DNA from: JAHRAW01 sp965226545
GTDB lineage: Bacteria > Pseudomonadota > Gammaproteobacteria > Arenicellales > Poriferihabitantaceae
Assembly (NCBI GenBank): GCA_965226545.1
Contig: OZ245364.1
Coordinates: 1-64,000, forward strand
DNA length: 64,000 nucleotides
Direction: 5' to 3'
Made by a program: the position numbers and the translations under genes. Numbering within the stretch: position 1 is the first letter of the stretch; each line of letters begins with the position of its first letter. Below the pieces are notes generated by a model, which was given only the letters and a program-made list of their open reading frames with translations, did not search any database and had not been told where the DNA came from. Below, piece after piece: positions 26,662 through 37,016 of this stretch.

Positions 26662-27354
26662 TCAATCCGGCTTCCAGCGATAGCCGACGCCGAACACCGT
26701 TTCAATCATCGCAAAGTCGCGGTCGGTTTCCTTAAACTTTTTGCGAATTCGCCGCACATAACCGTTAATGGTGTTTTTTTCGACCGCGTGTTGGCGGGTG
26801 ATTTGCATCAAGGCGTCATAAGTTTTGACATGGCCCGGTTGACGCGCGAGCGATTCAATCAGCCAAAACTCGGTCAACGTAAAACTTAAATCGCGCCCTT
26901 GCCAACTGACCGACATGGTGTTTTCATCCAATTCCAACTCGCCGAGCATCAGCACCGACGGTTGTTCGGAGTCGGTTTGCAAACGCGCGGCGATGCGAAA
27001 CAACGATGCAACGCGCACCGCCAAAAATTCCAAATTGACCGGCTTGGTGATGTAATCCCAAGCGTCCAAGCGCAACCCGGAAACGCGGTCGATGTCGCTG
27101 TCGCGCGCGGTTAAAAAAATAATCGGCATGTGCGGATTGCGGCGGCGCAAATCGCGGCATAAATCAAACCCGCCGTCCAATTCATCGCCGAGCATGATGT
27201 CCAAAATCGCCAAATCCGGCGGCTGCCGTTCAAACCCGTCGAGCGCATCGCGACGATTGCCGTATTGCTGAATCGCATAACCTTGCGATTCGAGCGCATG
27301 CACGTAATTGTCGCGCTGGTCGGCGTCGTCTTCAACGATGGCAATGGTTCGCAT
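26662..27354 (-). CDS. OmpR-type response regulator of the sortase-type two-component system
   Basis: The 230-residue regulator has a receiver domain with the acidic pair in VEDDADQ, the phosphorylated Asp in AILDIMLGDE and Lys in ITKPVNLEFL. A winged-helix DNA-binding domain ends with TINGYVRRIRKKF and VFGVGYRW. It precedes the histidine kinase gene and is its partner by position. ATG at 27354 is used; the TTG three codons upstream is less likely. The immediate upstream DNA is a hexanucleotide repeat tract that could affect expression by length changes. Confidence 0.88.
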   Translation of the reverse strand: MRTIAIVEDDADQRDNYVHALESQGYAIQQYGNRRDALDGFERQPPDLAILDIMLGDELDGGFDLCRDLRRRNPHMPIIFLTARDSDIDRVSGLRLDAWDYITKPVNLEFLAVRVASLFRIAARLQTDSEQPSVLMLGELELDENTMSVSWQGRDLSFTLTEFWLIESLARQPGHVKTYDALMQITRQHAVEKNTINGYVRRIRKKFKETDRDFAMIETVFGVGYRWKPD

Positions 27355-27364
27355 GGTGGTCAAT

Positions 27365-27465
27365 TGGGTGCGATGTTGATGTCGATTTTGATTTCGAAGT
27401 CGATATTGATGTCGAAGTCGAAGTCGCAGTTAATATTAATATCGATGTCGATGTCGATGCGGTGA
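27365..27465. repeat. Degenerate hexanucleotide repeat tract (GATGTC/GAAGTC)
   Basis: About 15 hexamers of the type GATGTC, GAAGTC and GATATT lie directly upstream of the response regulator (minus strand). They are followed by an A-rich stretch to about 27545. No gene is visible between 27364 and 27613. Confidence 0.8.
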
Positions 27466-27613
27466 TTAAAAAGTAACAATATAAAAATAAAAACAAAATT
27501 AAAAAAATAAAAAAGTAAAGGTAAGTGTAAATAAAAGTGCAAGTACAAATGCCAATACAAACAAAGTAAACCAACCAAAGTATACCGACAATTAAACCCC
27601 CCAACGCAACCCG

Positions 27614-29809
27614 CTACACCACCTCTAAATCGGCATAAGCGCGCACCAGCCATTTGGTGCCGGCGTCGGTGAAGTTGATTTGAATGCGCGCGTGTTCGCC
27701 TTGTCCCTCCAAATTAACCACCATGCCTTCGCCGAATTTTTTATGGCGCACCTGCAACCCCGGCGACAATACATCGACTTCGGCGTCGCCCTTGCCCTTG
27801 CCGCCGGCGGAAACCGCACCGCCAACCGTGCGCGCACGACGATGCATCGGTTGCGCGCCGCCGAGTTTGGTTGGGCGCAATTCATGCAGATATTGTTCGG
27901 GGATTTCATCCAAAAATCGCGACGGGCTGGCGTAATGTTCGCGGTTGTACAACCGCCGCACTTCGGCGTGGCTGACAATCAACCGCTGCATCGCGCGCGT
28001 CATGCCGACATAGCACAGGCGGCGTTCCTCCTCCAATCGTCCGGCTTCCTCGAGCGAACGTTGATGCGGAAACAAGCCCTCCTCCATGCCGCATAAAAAC
28101 ACCAGCGGAAACTCCAAACCTTTGGCCGAATGCAAAGTCATTAATTGCACGCAATCCTCCCATTCGGCCGCTTGCGCTTCGCCGGCTTCGAGGGCGGCGT
28201 TTGCCAAAAACGCGCCGAGTGCATCGTCGGCGTCGGCATCCGATTCATCGGGCGCAAAATTGCGCGCGGCGTTGATTAACTCCTCGAGATTTTCGACGCG
28301 CGATTCGGCGCGTTCGCCGCGTTCATTTCGATAATGCGCCAACAACCCGCTGGACTCCAACATCCGCTCGACCAACGCCGCCAATTCGATGTCGCCACGC
28401 GCGCGCGAAAGCGCATCGATTAATCGGCGAAATTCATCCAGCGCATTGGCCGCGCGCGGCGCAAGATGTTCATGCAATTGTTCGGAGGCGCGCCACAATG
28501 ATACGCCGTTGGCGGCGGCGCATGCGCGCAATTGCTCGAGCGTTTTTGCGCCGATGCCGCGCGGCGGGAAGTTGACCGCGCGTTCGAAGCCGGGGTCGGA
28601 ATCGCGGTTGACCAACAATCGCAAATAGGCCAGCGCATCCTTAATTTCGGCGCGTTCAAAAAACCGCAAGCCGCCGTATACCCGATACGGCATGCCGGCG
28701 TTGAGCAATTCCTGTTCGAACACGCGCGATTGCGCATTCGAGCGATACAACACGGCGACGCCGTCGCGACGGCGTCCGGGCTGCTCGACCCAGGATTGGA
28801 TTTGCGCAATCACAAATCGCGCTTCATCCAGCCCGTCGCGCGCCGCGTATAAACCGACCGGTTCGCCTTTTGCGCCGTCGGTCCACAACGTCTTGCCAAA
28901 GCGTTGCGGATTGTTGGCGATGACCGCGTTGGCGGCGTTTAAGATGTTGGCGGTCGAGCGATAGTTTTGTTCGAGTCGCAACAATTGCGCATCGGCAAAA
29001 TCCTTTTCGAAGTGGCGCAGGTTTTCGATGCGCGCACCGCGCCAGCCGTAAATCGATTGGTCGTCGTCGCCGACCGCGAACAGGTTTTTATGCGCATCAG
29101 CCAACAGCCGCAGCCAACGATATTGCAGCGCATTGGTGTCTTGAAATTCATCGACCAAGACGCAGGCGAAACGTTTTTGATAATGCGCGCGAATGGGTTC
29201 GTTGTCGCGCAACAATTCATAGGCGCGCAACAACAACTCGGCAAAATCGACCAAGCCGAGCCGTTGGCACGCGGCTTCGTAGGCTTGATAAATGCGCCGC
29301 ATGGTTTGCTGTTGCATATCGTCGCCGGGCGGCAGTTTGCCGGCGCGGCGCGCCTCTTCCTTGTGCGAGTTGATAAGCCATTGCGCTTGTTTGGGCGGCC
29401 AATGCGCTTCGTCCAATTCCAACTCGCGCATGATGCGGCGAATTTGGCGCAATTGATCGGCCGAATCCAAAATCTCAAAATTGCGCGGCAGGTTGGCGGC
29501 TTCAAAATGCAGGCGCAGCATTCGATGACACAACGAATGAAACGTGCCCATCCACGCCTGACGCAACGGCGCACCGAGCAGTTTTTCGATGCGCGCGCGC
29601 ATTTCGCGCGACGCCTTGTTGGTGAAGGTGACCGCCAAAATCGACTGCGGCGACACGCCGCACGCCTGCACCAAATACGCCACCCGATGAGTCAGCACGC
29701 GGGTTTTGCCGCTGCCGGCGCCGGCCAACACCAACACCGCCGCATGCGCCGTGCCGACCGCTTGGCGTTGGGCGTCGTTGAGCCGGTCAAAAATATGCGT
29801 GGTGTCCAT
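27614..29809 (-). CDS. uvrD: DNA helicase II (UvrD)
   Basis: This 731-residue superfamily 1 helicase has Walker A AGAGSGKT, VDEFQDTN, VGDDDQSIYGWRGA, LEQNYRS, LMTLHSAKGLEFP and YVGMTRAMQRL, all in the usual order. The C-terminal region GLQVRHKKFGEGMVV matches the UvrD tudor-like segment that contacts other factors. It unwinds DNA in nucleotide excision and mismatch repair. ATG at 29809 is supported by the canonical N-terminus (FDRLNDAQRQAV). Confidence 0.96.
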   Translation of the reverse strand: MDTTHIFDRLNDAQRQAVGTAHAAVLVLAGAGSGKTRVLTHRVAYLVQACGVSPQSILAVTFTNKASREMRARIEKLLGAPLRQAWMGTFHSLCHRMLRLHFEAANLPRNFEILDSADQLRQIRRIMRELELDEAHWPPKQAQWLINSHKEEARRAGKLPPGDDMQQQTMRRIYQAYEAACQRLGLVDFAELLLRAYELLRDNEPIRAHYQKRFACVLVDEFQDTNALQYRWLRLLADAHKNLFAVGDDDQSIYGWRGARIENLRHFEKDFADAQLLRLEQNYRSTANILNAANAVIANNPQRFGKTLWTDGAKGEPVGLYAARDGLDEARFVIAQIQSWVEQPGRRRDGVAVLYRSNAQSRVFEQELLNAGMPYRVYGGLRFFERAEIKDALAYLRLLVNRDSDPGFERAVNFPPRGIGAKTLEQLRACAAANGVSLWRASEQLHEHLAPRAANALDEFRRLIDALSRARGDIELAALVERMLESSGLLAHYRNERGERAESRVENLEELINAARNFAPDESDADADDALGAFLANAALEAGEAQAAEWEDCVQLMTLHSAKGLEFPLVFLCGMEEGLFPHQRSLEEAGRLEEERRLCYVGMTRAMQRLIVSHAEVRRLYNREHYASPSRFLDEIPEQYLHELRPTKLGGAQPMHRRARTVGGAVSAGGKGKGDAEVDVLSPGLQVRHKKFGEGMVVNLEGQGEHARIQINFTDAGTKWLVRAYADLEVV

Positions 29810-29860
29810 CGGCGCATTGTAACCGCAAGCGCGGGTTGGCGGAATTGGCGCGCGATTGCG

Positions 29861-29866
29861 TATAAT
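29861..29866 (+). promoter_or_regulatory. Candidate -10 box upstream of the aminotransferase
   Basis: TATAAT, with TTGGCG (29836-29841) at a long 19-base spacing. It would give a ~190-base leader to the aminotransferase gene, through AT-rich degenerate repeats at 29920-30040. Confidence 0.4.
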
Positions 29867-30065
29867 TGCGCGGCGATTTTTGCAGTGTTACTTTCGCGGC
29901 GTTATTTTCGCAACGTTAAAATTAATGTTAAAGCAAGGTTAAGTTAATAGTACAGTTAATAGGTTAGACATAAGTTAAATTAAAATTAAACTTGCGATTA
30001 AACTTTTAACCTAAACTTAAAATTAACGACCAACCTTAACCCGCAACATGCGCGGAGACATTGTG

Positions 30066-31460
30066 ATGAACAAAGCCATTGACATCGATATCGACAAACT
30101 CGACGGCAAACGCATCGTCGACCACGACCGCAAACACATCTGGCATCACCTAAGCCAGCATCAAACATCACCCGGCGCAGACCCGTTGATGATTGTCGGC
30201 GGGCAAGGTTTGCGCGTGCACGACATCAACGGCAAGACCTATTTGGATTGCACCTCCGGCGGGTTGTGGACGGTCAATGTCGGCTATGGACGCGCGGAAA
30301 TCGCCGATGCGGTGCGCGAACAATTGGCGACGATGTGTTATTTCGCCGGCACCGCCGGGACGATTCCGGCGGCGCAGTTTGCCGAAAAACTCGCGACCAA
30401 ATTGCCCGGCTTAACGCGCGTGTATTATTCCAACTCCGGTTCGGAAGCCAATGAGAAGGCGTATAAACTTGTGCGCCAATTGGCCGCGCTTAAATACGAC
30501 GGGCAAAAAAACAAAATCGTGTTTCGCGAACGCGATTATCACGGCACCACCATCACCGCATTAAGTTCGACCGGGCAAGCGCAACGCCGCGAACAATACG
30601 GACCGTTCACGCCCGGCTTTGTCGAGATGCCGCATTGCCTCGCCTATCGTTCGCCCAACGGCGACGACCCGGATTTTGGCGTGCAAGCCGCGCGCGAATT
30701 GGAGACCGTCATCCTGCGCGAAGGGCCGGATACGGTCGGGGCGGTGGTGCTCGAGCCGATTACGGCCGGCGGCGGCGTGATTGTGCCGCCGCCCGGTTAT
30801 TTTGAAACCATCGGCGAAATTTGCGCGAAGTACGGCGTGTTGTTGCACATCGATGAAGTCGTGTGCGGCTTGGGGCGCACCGGCAAGTGGTTTGGTCATC
30901 AACATTTCGGCGCCCAGCCCGACATCGTCACGATGGCAAAAGGCATCGCCAGCGGCTATGCGGCGATTTCGGTGACCGCCACGACCGAGGAGTTGTTCAG
31001 CGAATTTCTCGCCGAGCCGTCCGACCCGATGCATTATTTTCGCGATGTCAGCACCTTCGGCGGTTGCACCGCCGGCCCGGCCGCGGCCTTGGCAAACCTG
31101 AACATCATCGAAACCGAGAAGTTGGTCGACAACGCCGCCACTGTCGGCGCGTATTTAATGGACAAACTGCTCGAGATGAAGGACAAGCACGAAGTGGTTG
31201 GCGATGTGCGCGGCAAGGGGCTGTTTGTCGGCGCGGAATTGGTCGCCGACCGCGACAGCCGCGCACCGCTGGCTGAAGCGGCGACCGTCGGCGTGGTCAA
31301 CGATTGCCTGAAACAAGGCGTGATGATTGGCCGCACCAACCGCAGTTTCCCGCAATACAACAACACCTTATGCATCAGCCCGGCGTTGGTTTGCCAACCC
31401 GACGACATCGACGAAATGATGGTCGCCTTGGACAACGCCTTGACGCGCGTTGTGCGTTAA
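30066..31460 (+). CDS. tpa: Class III aminotransferase, taurine-pyruvate aminotransferase-like
   Basis: The 464-residue PLP enzyme has the class III signatures VYYSNSGSEANEKA, HIDEVVCGLGRTG and the PLP lysine in VTMAKGIASGY. The N-terminus (HIWHHLSQH) and the stretch CTSGGLWTVNVGYGR resemble taurine:pyruvate aminotransferases, which turn taurine into sulfoacetaldehyde. From memory the similarity is strong, but a beta-alanine or omega-amino acid aminotransferase is the alternative. ATG at 30066 follows GGAG by eight bases. The gene is alone: no sulfoacetaldehyde acetyltransferase or taurine transporter is in the window. Confidence 0.8.
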   Translation: MNKAIDIDIDKLDGKRIVDHDRKHIWHHLSQHQTSPGADPLMIVGGQGLRVHDINGKTYLDCTSGGLWTVNVGYGRAEIADAVREQLATMCYFAGTAGTIPAAQFAEKLATKLPGLTRVYYSNSGSEANEKAYKLVRQLAALKYDGQKNKIVFRERDYHGTTITALSSTGQAQRREQYGPFTPGFVEMPHCLAYRSPNGDDPDFGVQAARELETVILREGPDTVGAVVLEPITAGGGVIVPPPGYFETIGEICAKYGVLLHIDEVVCGLGRTGKWFGHQHFGAQPDIVTMAKGIASGYAAISVTATTEELFSEFLAEPSDPMHYFRDVSTFGGCTAGPAAALANLNIIETEKLVDNAATVGAYLMDKLLEMKDKHEVVGDVRGKGLFVGAELVADRDSRAPLAEAATVGVVNDCLKQGVMIGRTNRSFPQYNNTLCISPALVCQPDDIDEMMVALDNALTRVVR

Positions 31461-31541
31461 TCGATGCGCGTTAATCCAAACGACTGGTCGAAACGATTTG
31501 CGATGCGAACGAGTGCGATAAAAATGATGCGCGCGGGGAAA

Positions 31542-31618
31542 TGGTGGCTACGCCCTGAATTGAACAGGGGACCTCATCATTATGAGTGATGCGCTCTAAC
31601 CGGCTGAGCTACGTAGCC
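31542..31618 (-). tRNA. tRNA-Met(CAU), elongator type
   Basis: This 77-base gene on the minus strand has a 7-bp acceptor (GGCTACG with CGTAGCC), a CAT anticodon in ACTCATAAT, TTCAATT in the T-loop region and an encoded ACCA end. The sequence is close to E. coli metT. An Ile tRNA with lysidine-modified CAU is not excluded but less likely. Confidence 0.95.
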
Positions 31619-31752
31619 GTGCATTCGGCGGCGCATAAGCGTAACGCATTTGCGCGCGCGGTGCAAATTGCGTCGGCGTCGGCGCTGATGTTTTTTGCGC
31701 ACGGTCGATTATTGCGCGGCGTCGCGCGACCGCATAACGCGCGAAGTTAATC

Positions 31753-33015
31753 ATGCGCAATCGCAAAAACGCCTTTTACGCGCAATCCGGCGGGGTGACC
31801 GCGGTCATCAACGCAAGCGCGGTTGGCGTGTTGGACGGCGCGCGTCGCCACAAGGCGCACATCGGCAAAGTCTATGCCGGACGCAACGGCATACTCGGCG
31901 CATTGACCGAAGAGTTAATCGACACCTCGCGCGAAACCGCCGCGACGCTGCGCAAATTGCGCCACACGCCGGCCGGCGCCTTCGGTTCATGCCGCTATAA
32001 ACTGCCGAGTTTGCGCGAAAATCGCCGCGAATATGAAAGGTTGGTCGAGGTGTTTTCGGCGCATAACATCGGCTATTTTTTCTACAACGGCGGCGGCGAT
32101 TCGGCCGACACCTGCCTAAAAATCGCGCAACTGGCAAAACAACTGCGCTATCCGCTGCGCTCGATTCACATCCCCAAAACCGTCGACAACGATTTGGTCG
32201 CGACCGACACCTGCCCGGGCTTCGGCTCGGTCGCCAAATACATCGCCGTATCGACGCGCGAAGCCGGCATGGACGTCGCCTCGATGGCCAAAACCTCGAC
32301 CAAAGTGTTTGTGTTGGAAGTGATGGGGCGACACGCCGGCTGGATTGCGGCGGCCGGGGCAATGGCATCCGATGAACGTTTGCATCTGCCGGTCATCGTG
32401 TTGTTTCCCGAAGTGCCGTTCGACCGCGAGGCGTTCATCGCCCGGGTGAAAAACACCGTCGCCAAATACGGTTATGCATCGGTGGTCGTCTCCGAAGGGC
32501 TGCGCGACCCGAGCGGCAAATTCCTCTCCGAGCAAGGGCGGGTCGATGCATTCGGTCACGCCCAACTCGGCGGCGTTGCGCCGGTGATTGCGGCGTTAAT
32601 CCAGCGCGAATTGAAATACAAACATCATTGGGCGGTCGCCGATTATCTGCAGCGTTCGGCGCGGCACATCGCCTCGCGCACCGACAGCGACCAAGCCTAT
32701 GCGGTCGGCAAGGCGGCCGTGGAGTTTGCGGTCGGCGGCGGCGATGCGTTGATGCCGGCGATTGTGCGCGTATCCAATCATCCGTATCGCTGGAAAATCG
32801 GCGCGGCAAAACTGCATCGCGTCGCCAATGTCGAAAAGAAAATGCCGAAAAATTTCATCAGCCGAGACGGCTTCGGCATCACCCAACGCTGCCGCGAATA
32901 TCTCGCCCCGCTGATGCGCGGCGAAGCCTATCCGCCATACCGCAACGGCTTGCCGGATTACGCGCAATTAAAAAACATCGCCGTCGCCAAAAAACTCCCG
33001 GACTTCGACCTGTGA
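31753..33015 (+). CDS. pfp: Pyrophosphate-dependent 6-phosphofructokinase
   Basis: The 420-residue enzyme has GGGDS at 113-117, in which Asp in place of Gly marks PPi use rather than ATP, and PKTVDND at 141-147. MGRHAGWIA is the substrate-binding segment. It interconverts fructose-6-phosphate and fructose-1,6-bisphosphate with PPi as phosphate donor, reversibly. ATG at 31753 begins at the family N-terminus (AFYAQSGGVTAVINAS). Its stop overlaps the next small gene as GTGA. A membrane PPase is encoded 1.4 kb downstream, which fits a PPi-centred energy economy. Confidence 0.94.
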   Translation: MRNRKNAFYAQSGGVTAVINASAVGVLDGARRHKAHIGKVYAGRNGILGALTEELIDTSRETAATLRKLRHTPAGAFGSCRYKLPSLRENRREYERLVEVFSAHNIGYFFYNGGGDSADTCLKIAQLAKQLRYPLRSIHIPKTVDNDLVATDTCPGFGSVAKYIAVSTREAGMDVASMAKTSTKVFVLEVMGRHAGWIAAAGAMASDERLHLPVIVLFPEVPFDREAFIARVKNTVAKYGYASVVVSEGLRDPSGKFLSEQGRVDAFGHAQLGGVAPVIAALIQRELKYKHHWAVADYLQRSARHIASRTDSDQAYAVGKAAVEFAVGGGDALMPAIVRVSNHPYRWKIGAAKLHRVANVEKKMPKNFISRDGFGITQRCREYLAPLMRGEAYPPYRNGLPDYAQLKNIAVAKKLPDFDL

Positions 33016-33194
33016 CCCTGACCCGCGCGCGCGAATTGCTGCAAGTACAAGCCGATTTCGGCGGCGCCTACAATCGCCATTCGGCAAAACTCATCCTCGA
33101 CGAAGTTACCCGCGAACACGGTCAGCAGGCGGCGGATGAGTTAATTGTCGAGTTAAATCTGCATAAAATTTTCGACTTTAAGCCCGGGGAATAG
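33012..33194 (+). CDS. Small protein translationally coupled to pfp
   Basis: The 60-residue frame starts at GTG 33012, overlapping the pfp stop by four bases (GTGA). It reads TLTRARELLQVQADFGGAYN at the start and ends ELNLHKIFDFKPGE. No domain is recognised. It is soluble, mostly helical in composition and has no signal peptide. The tight overlap and protein-like composition suggest a real gene, perhaps tuning PFP, but no function can be assigned. Confidence 0.65.
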   Translation: MTLTRARELLQVQADFGGAYNRHSAKLILDEVTREHGQQAADELIVELNLHKIFDFKPGE

Positions 33195-33231
33195 CGCTGA
33201 GGTGAAAGCGGTGCGCGGTTGATTGCGCCAA

Positions 33232-33720
33232 TTATGGCGCGCGCAAATCCGTCTGCGGCTTGTCTTTTTTGTCGAGCAATGGAATATGCAACGCCGGCTT
33301 CGGTTGGTCGCACGGCGCACATTTTTGACTGATTTGCGCCGGCGTCGCCGCGCGCAACTTTAACTTGGCAATCGCCAACAACCGAATCAACGCATCGGCC
33401 GACCCGTCAATCGCGCTTTGCCCGGACTCCCAACGCGCGATGGTTTGATGCGTGCAATGAATCTGTTCGCCAAGTTGCTCTTGCGTTAACCCCATCAGGC
33501 AACGCAAAAATTCAATCTCATCCCCGCCAAGTGCGCCGGCGGTATGCACGAGATGTTCGGCAATCAATTTATGCACCCGATTGATGCGCACAACAACGGC
33601 TTCCCGTCCGGCGTCGTCAATCATCGTGCGGCAACGAATGTATACATTCGACAAGCCGCTTTCGGTGTAGTGATATTTAATGACGCGGGGTTGTTGTCGA
33701 TTGGATTTTTTTGCACTCAT
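33232..33720 (-). CDS. XRE-family HTH antitoxin of a type II toxin-antitoxin pair
   Basis: The 162-residue protein has a YgiT/MqsA-like layout without a visible zinc finger: an N-terminal region (YHYTESGLSNVYI) and an HTH (LTQEQLGEQIHCTHQTIARWESGQSAID). Such proteins pair with DUF4258 or RelE-like toxins and repress their own operon. ATG at 33720 overlaps the toxin stop (ATGA). The gene is second, after the toxin, as in hig- and mqs-type operons. The C-terminal tail is charged and unconserved. Confidence 0.78.
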   Translation of the reverse strand: MSAKKSNRQQPRVIKYHYTESGLSNVYIRCRTMIDDAGREAVVVRINRVHKLIAEHLVHTAGALGGDEIEFLRCLMGLTQEQLGEQIHCTHQTIARWESGQSAIDGSADALIRLLAIAKLKLRAATPAQISQKCAPCDQPKPALHIPLLDKKDKPQTDLRAP

Positions 33721-34031
33721 GGCAGGTCTTCCCACATTGCAGTAATCAATTGAACACTCGGTTTACTTTCGCCGACAACCGCCACCAAACAAACCTTGCG
33801 GCTGCCTGATCGAGGCGTGTATCCGCAAATCATGCACTTGCACAAGGTCTCTTGAGAATCCGACGAATCGACAGTTTCAATGTAACCGTGCTCAAGAACA
33901 TACAGCACATCGGTTTCGTTAATTCCTCGTTGCCACATGCGTCGTTTTGCATGACGGCTAATCGTCAATTCAAAATCGATGTGTTGCGTGTACTCAAAAA
34001 TACATTTCTTGGCTTCACTAGCGGACAGCAT
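33717..34031 (-). CDS. DUF4258-type toxin
   Basis: The 104-residue protein has the DUF4258 pattern: SRHAKRRMWQRGINETDV, then a VLEHGYI segment and a C-terminal strand region (KVCLVAVVGESKPSVQLITAMWED). DUF4258 proteins belong to the RelE/MqsR-like toxin neighbourhood and are probably ribonucleases. KCMICGY adds a CXXC. It is coupled to the antitoxin downstream by ATGA. Confidence 0.75.
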   Translation of the reverse strand: MLSASEAKKCIFEYTQHIDFELTISRHAKRRMWQRGINETDVLYVLEHGYIETVDSSDSQETLCKCMICGYTPRSGSRKVCLVAVVGESKPSVQLITAMWEDLP

Positions 34032-34140
34032 TTACTCACTCCAATGAGTTTATTAAATATGATACCCATTGCCCGCAAACAAATCAAGCAACGGTTAAAT
34101 GGCGTCAAAACAATAACTCCAATACCTTGCCCTTGCGCAC

Positions 34141-34323
34141 TCACTCGCCCGCCGCCGATTTTGCCTTGCGTTTCGCCAAAATCTCATCGGCTTTGCGCAT
34201 CGTTTCGAGTTGCATCTTGACGGCGCCGTCGATGACTTTTTTGAAAACGGCTTGACGCTCTTCGCTGGTGGCGTTGCGGAAAAAATCCTCGGCGGAACGG
34301 TATTTTTTGGTGATTTTACGCAT
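34141..34323 (-). CDS. Small basic helical protein, unknown
   Basis: The 60-residue frame starts at ATG 34323 with GGAG seven bases upstream, and reads MRKITKKYRSAEDFF... RKADEILAKRKAKSA. It is highly charged and predicted helical. It could be an antitoxin-like or nucleic acid-binding protein but no family is recognised. It lies between hppA and the toxin gene on the same strand, so it might share a transcript with either. Confidence 0.6.
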   Translation of the reverse strand: MRKITKKYRSAEDFFRNATSEERQAVFKKVIDGAVKMQLETMRKADEILAKRKAKSAAGE

Positions 34324-34389
34324 GTCGATTCTCCGGCTGATACAGGTCGATTGCATCGCCGACTATAACACGCGCCGGCGCAACGCCGC

Positions 34390-36414
<2,025 letters not shown>

Positions 36415-36548
36415 CGAGAACTCCTGCGGCAAAAAAAACGGGTGAGTGGGAATGAATAATAAAGTGAGAATAAAAATAATGCGCACAATAATGCGAAGTG
36501 TAACTGCGAAGCGTACAGTGAATAATTTTGTGCGGTTTTTTAAAATGG

Positions 36549-36588
36549 CGTTGCCGTCGAACGCTTAATTAAGTTGTACACGGCAACG
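36549..36588 (-). promoter_or_regulatory. Inverted repeat in the hppA leader
   Basis: Perfect 9-base arms CGTTGCCGT (36549-36557) and ACGGCAACG (36580-36588) enclose 22 bases that include TTAATTAA. It falls between the candidate promoter and the hppA start and lacks a T-tract, so a regulator site or RNA structure is more likely than a terminator. Confidence 0.5.
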
Positions 36589-36620
36589 TACACCTGTGCC
36601 ATATCGGCATGACGCGCGCG

Positions 36621-36650
36621 ATTATAATTGCCGCGCGCGTGCAATTGCAA
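36621..36650 (-). promoter_or_regulatory. Candidate hppA promoter
   Basis: On the minus strand, TTGCAA (36645-36650), an 18-base spacer and TATAAT (36621-36626). It would give a ~200-base leader before the hppA start. Confidence 0.5.
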
Positions 36651-36664
36651 CCGCCCAAGCGGCG

Positions 36665-37006
36665 TTAAATGCGCAACCGCTCGACAATCTCGCCGCCCAA
36701 TAAATGTCGCTCGATGATTTCGTCGATGTCACGGCGGTCGACATAGGTATACCAAACCGCCTCCGGATAAATCACCAACACCGGGCCTTGTTCGCAACGG
36801 TCCAAACAACCGCTTTGATTAACCCGCACCTTGCCGCGACCGTGAAACGCGGCGGCTTTGAGTCGACGCTTGGCGTAATCGCGGCAATCCTGCGCGGCAA
36901 AATCGGCGCAACATCGTCGCCCGTCTTTGCGTTGGTTGACGCAAAAAAACGCATGGCGCAAATAATGCGGCGCGTTGTCGGGGGTTTTGGGAGGCTTGTC
37001 GTTCAT
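36665..37006 (-). CDS. Thioredoxin-like 2Fe-2S ferredoxin
   Basis: The 113-residue protein has the cysteine arrangement of thioredoxin-fold 2Fe-2S ferredoxins: FFCVNQRKDGRRCC near the N-terminus and NQSGCLDRCEQGP further on, then VLVIYPEAVWYTYVD. It is a soluble electron carrier. ATG at 37006 lies ten bases after the glcF stop, so it is cotranscribed with glcF and may serve the glycolate oxidase. Confidence 0.86.
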   Translation of the reverse strand: MNDKPPKTPDNAPHYLRHAFFCVNQRKDGRRCCADFAAQDCRDYAKRRLKAAAFHGRGKVRVNQSGCLDRCEQGPVLVIYPEAVWYTYVDRRDIDEIIERHLLGGEIVERLRI

Positions 37007-37016
37007 CGTCGCCAAG

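Noticed and set aside
27365..27465. Hexamer tract as a CRISPR or regulatory array
   Set aside because: The units are too short and degenerate; simple-sequence DNA explains it.
28967..29947. Long plus-strand open frame opposite uvrD (326 codons)
   Set aside because: Antisense shadow of a conserved gene with no protein-like features of its own.
31542..31618. Ile tRNA with modified CAU anticodon
   Set aside because: The body sequence is close to elongator tRNA-Met and lacks features I associate with tRNA-Ile2, so Met is the better call.
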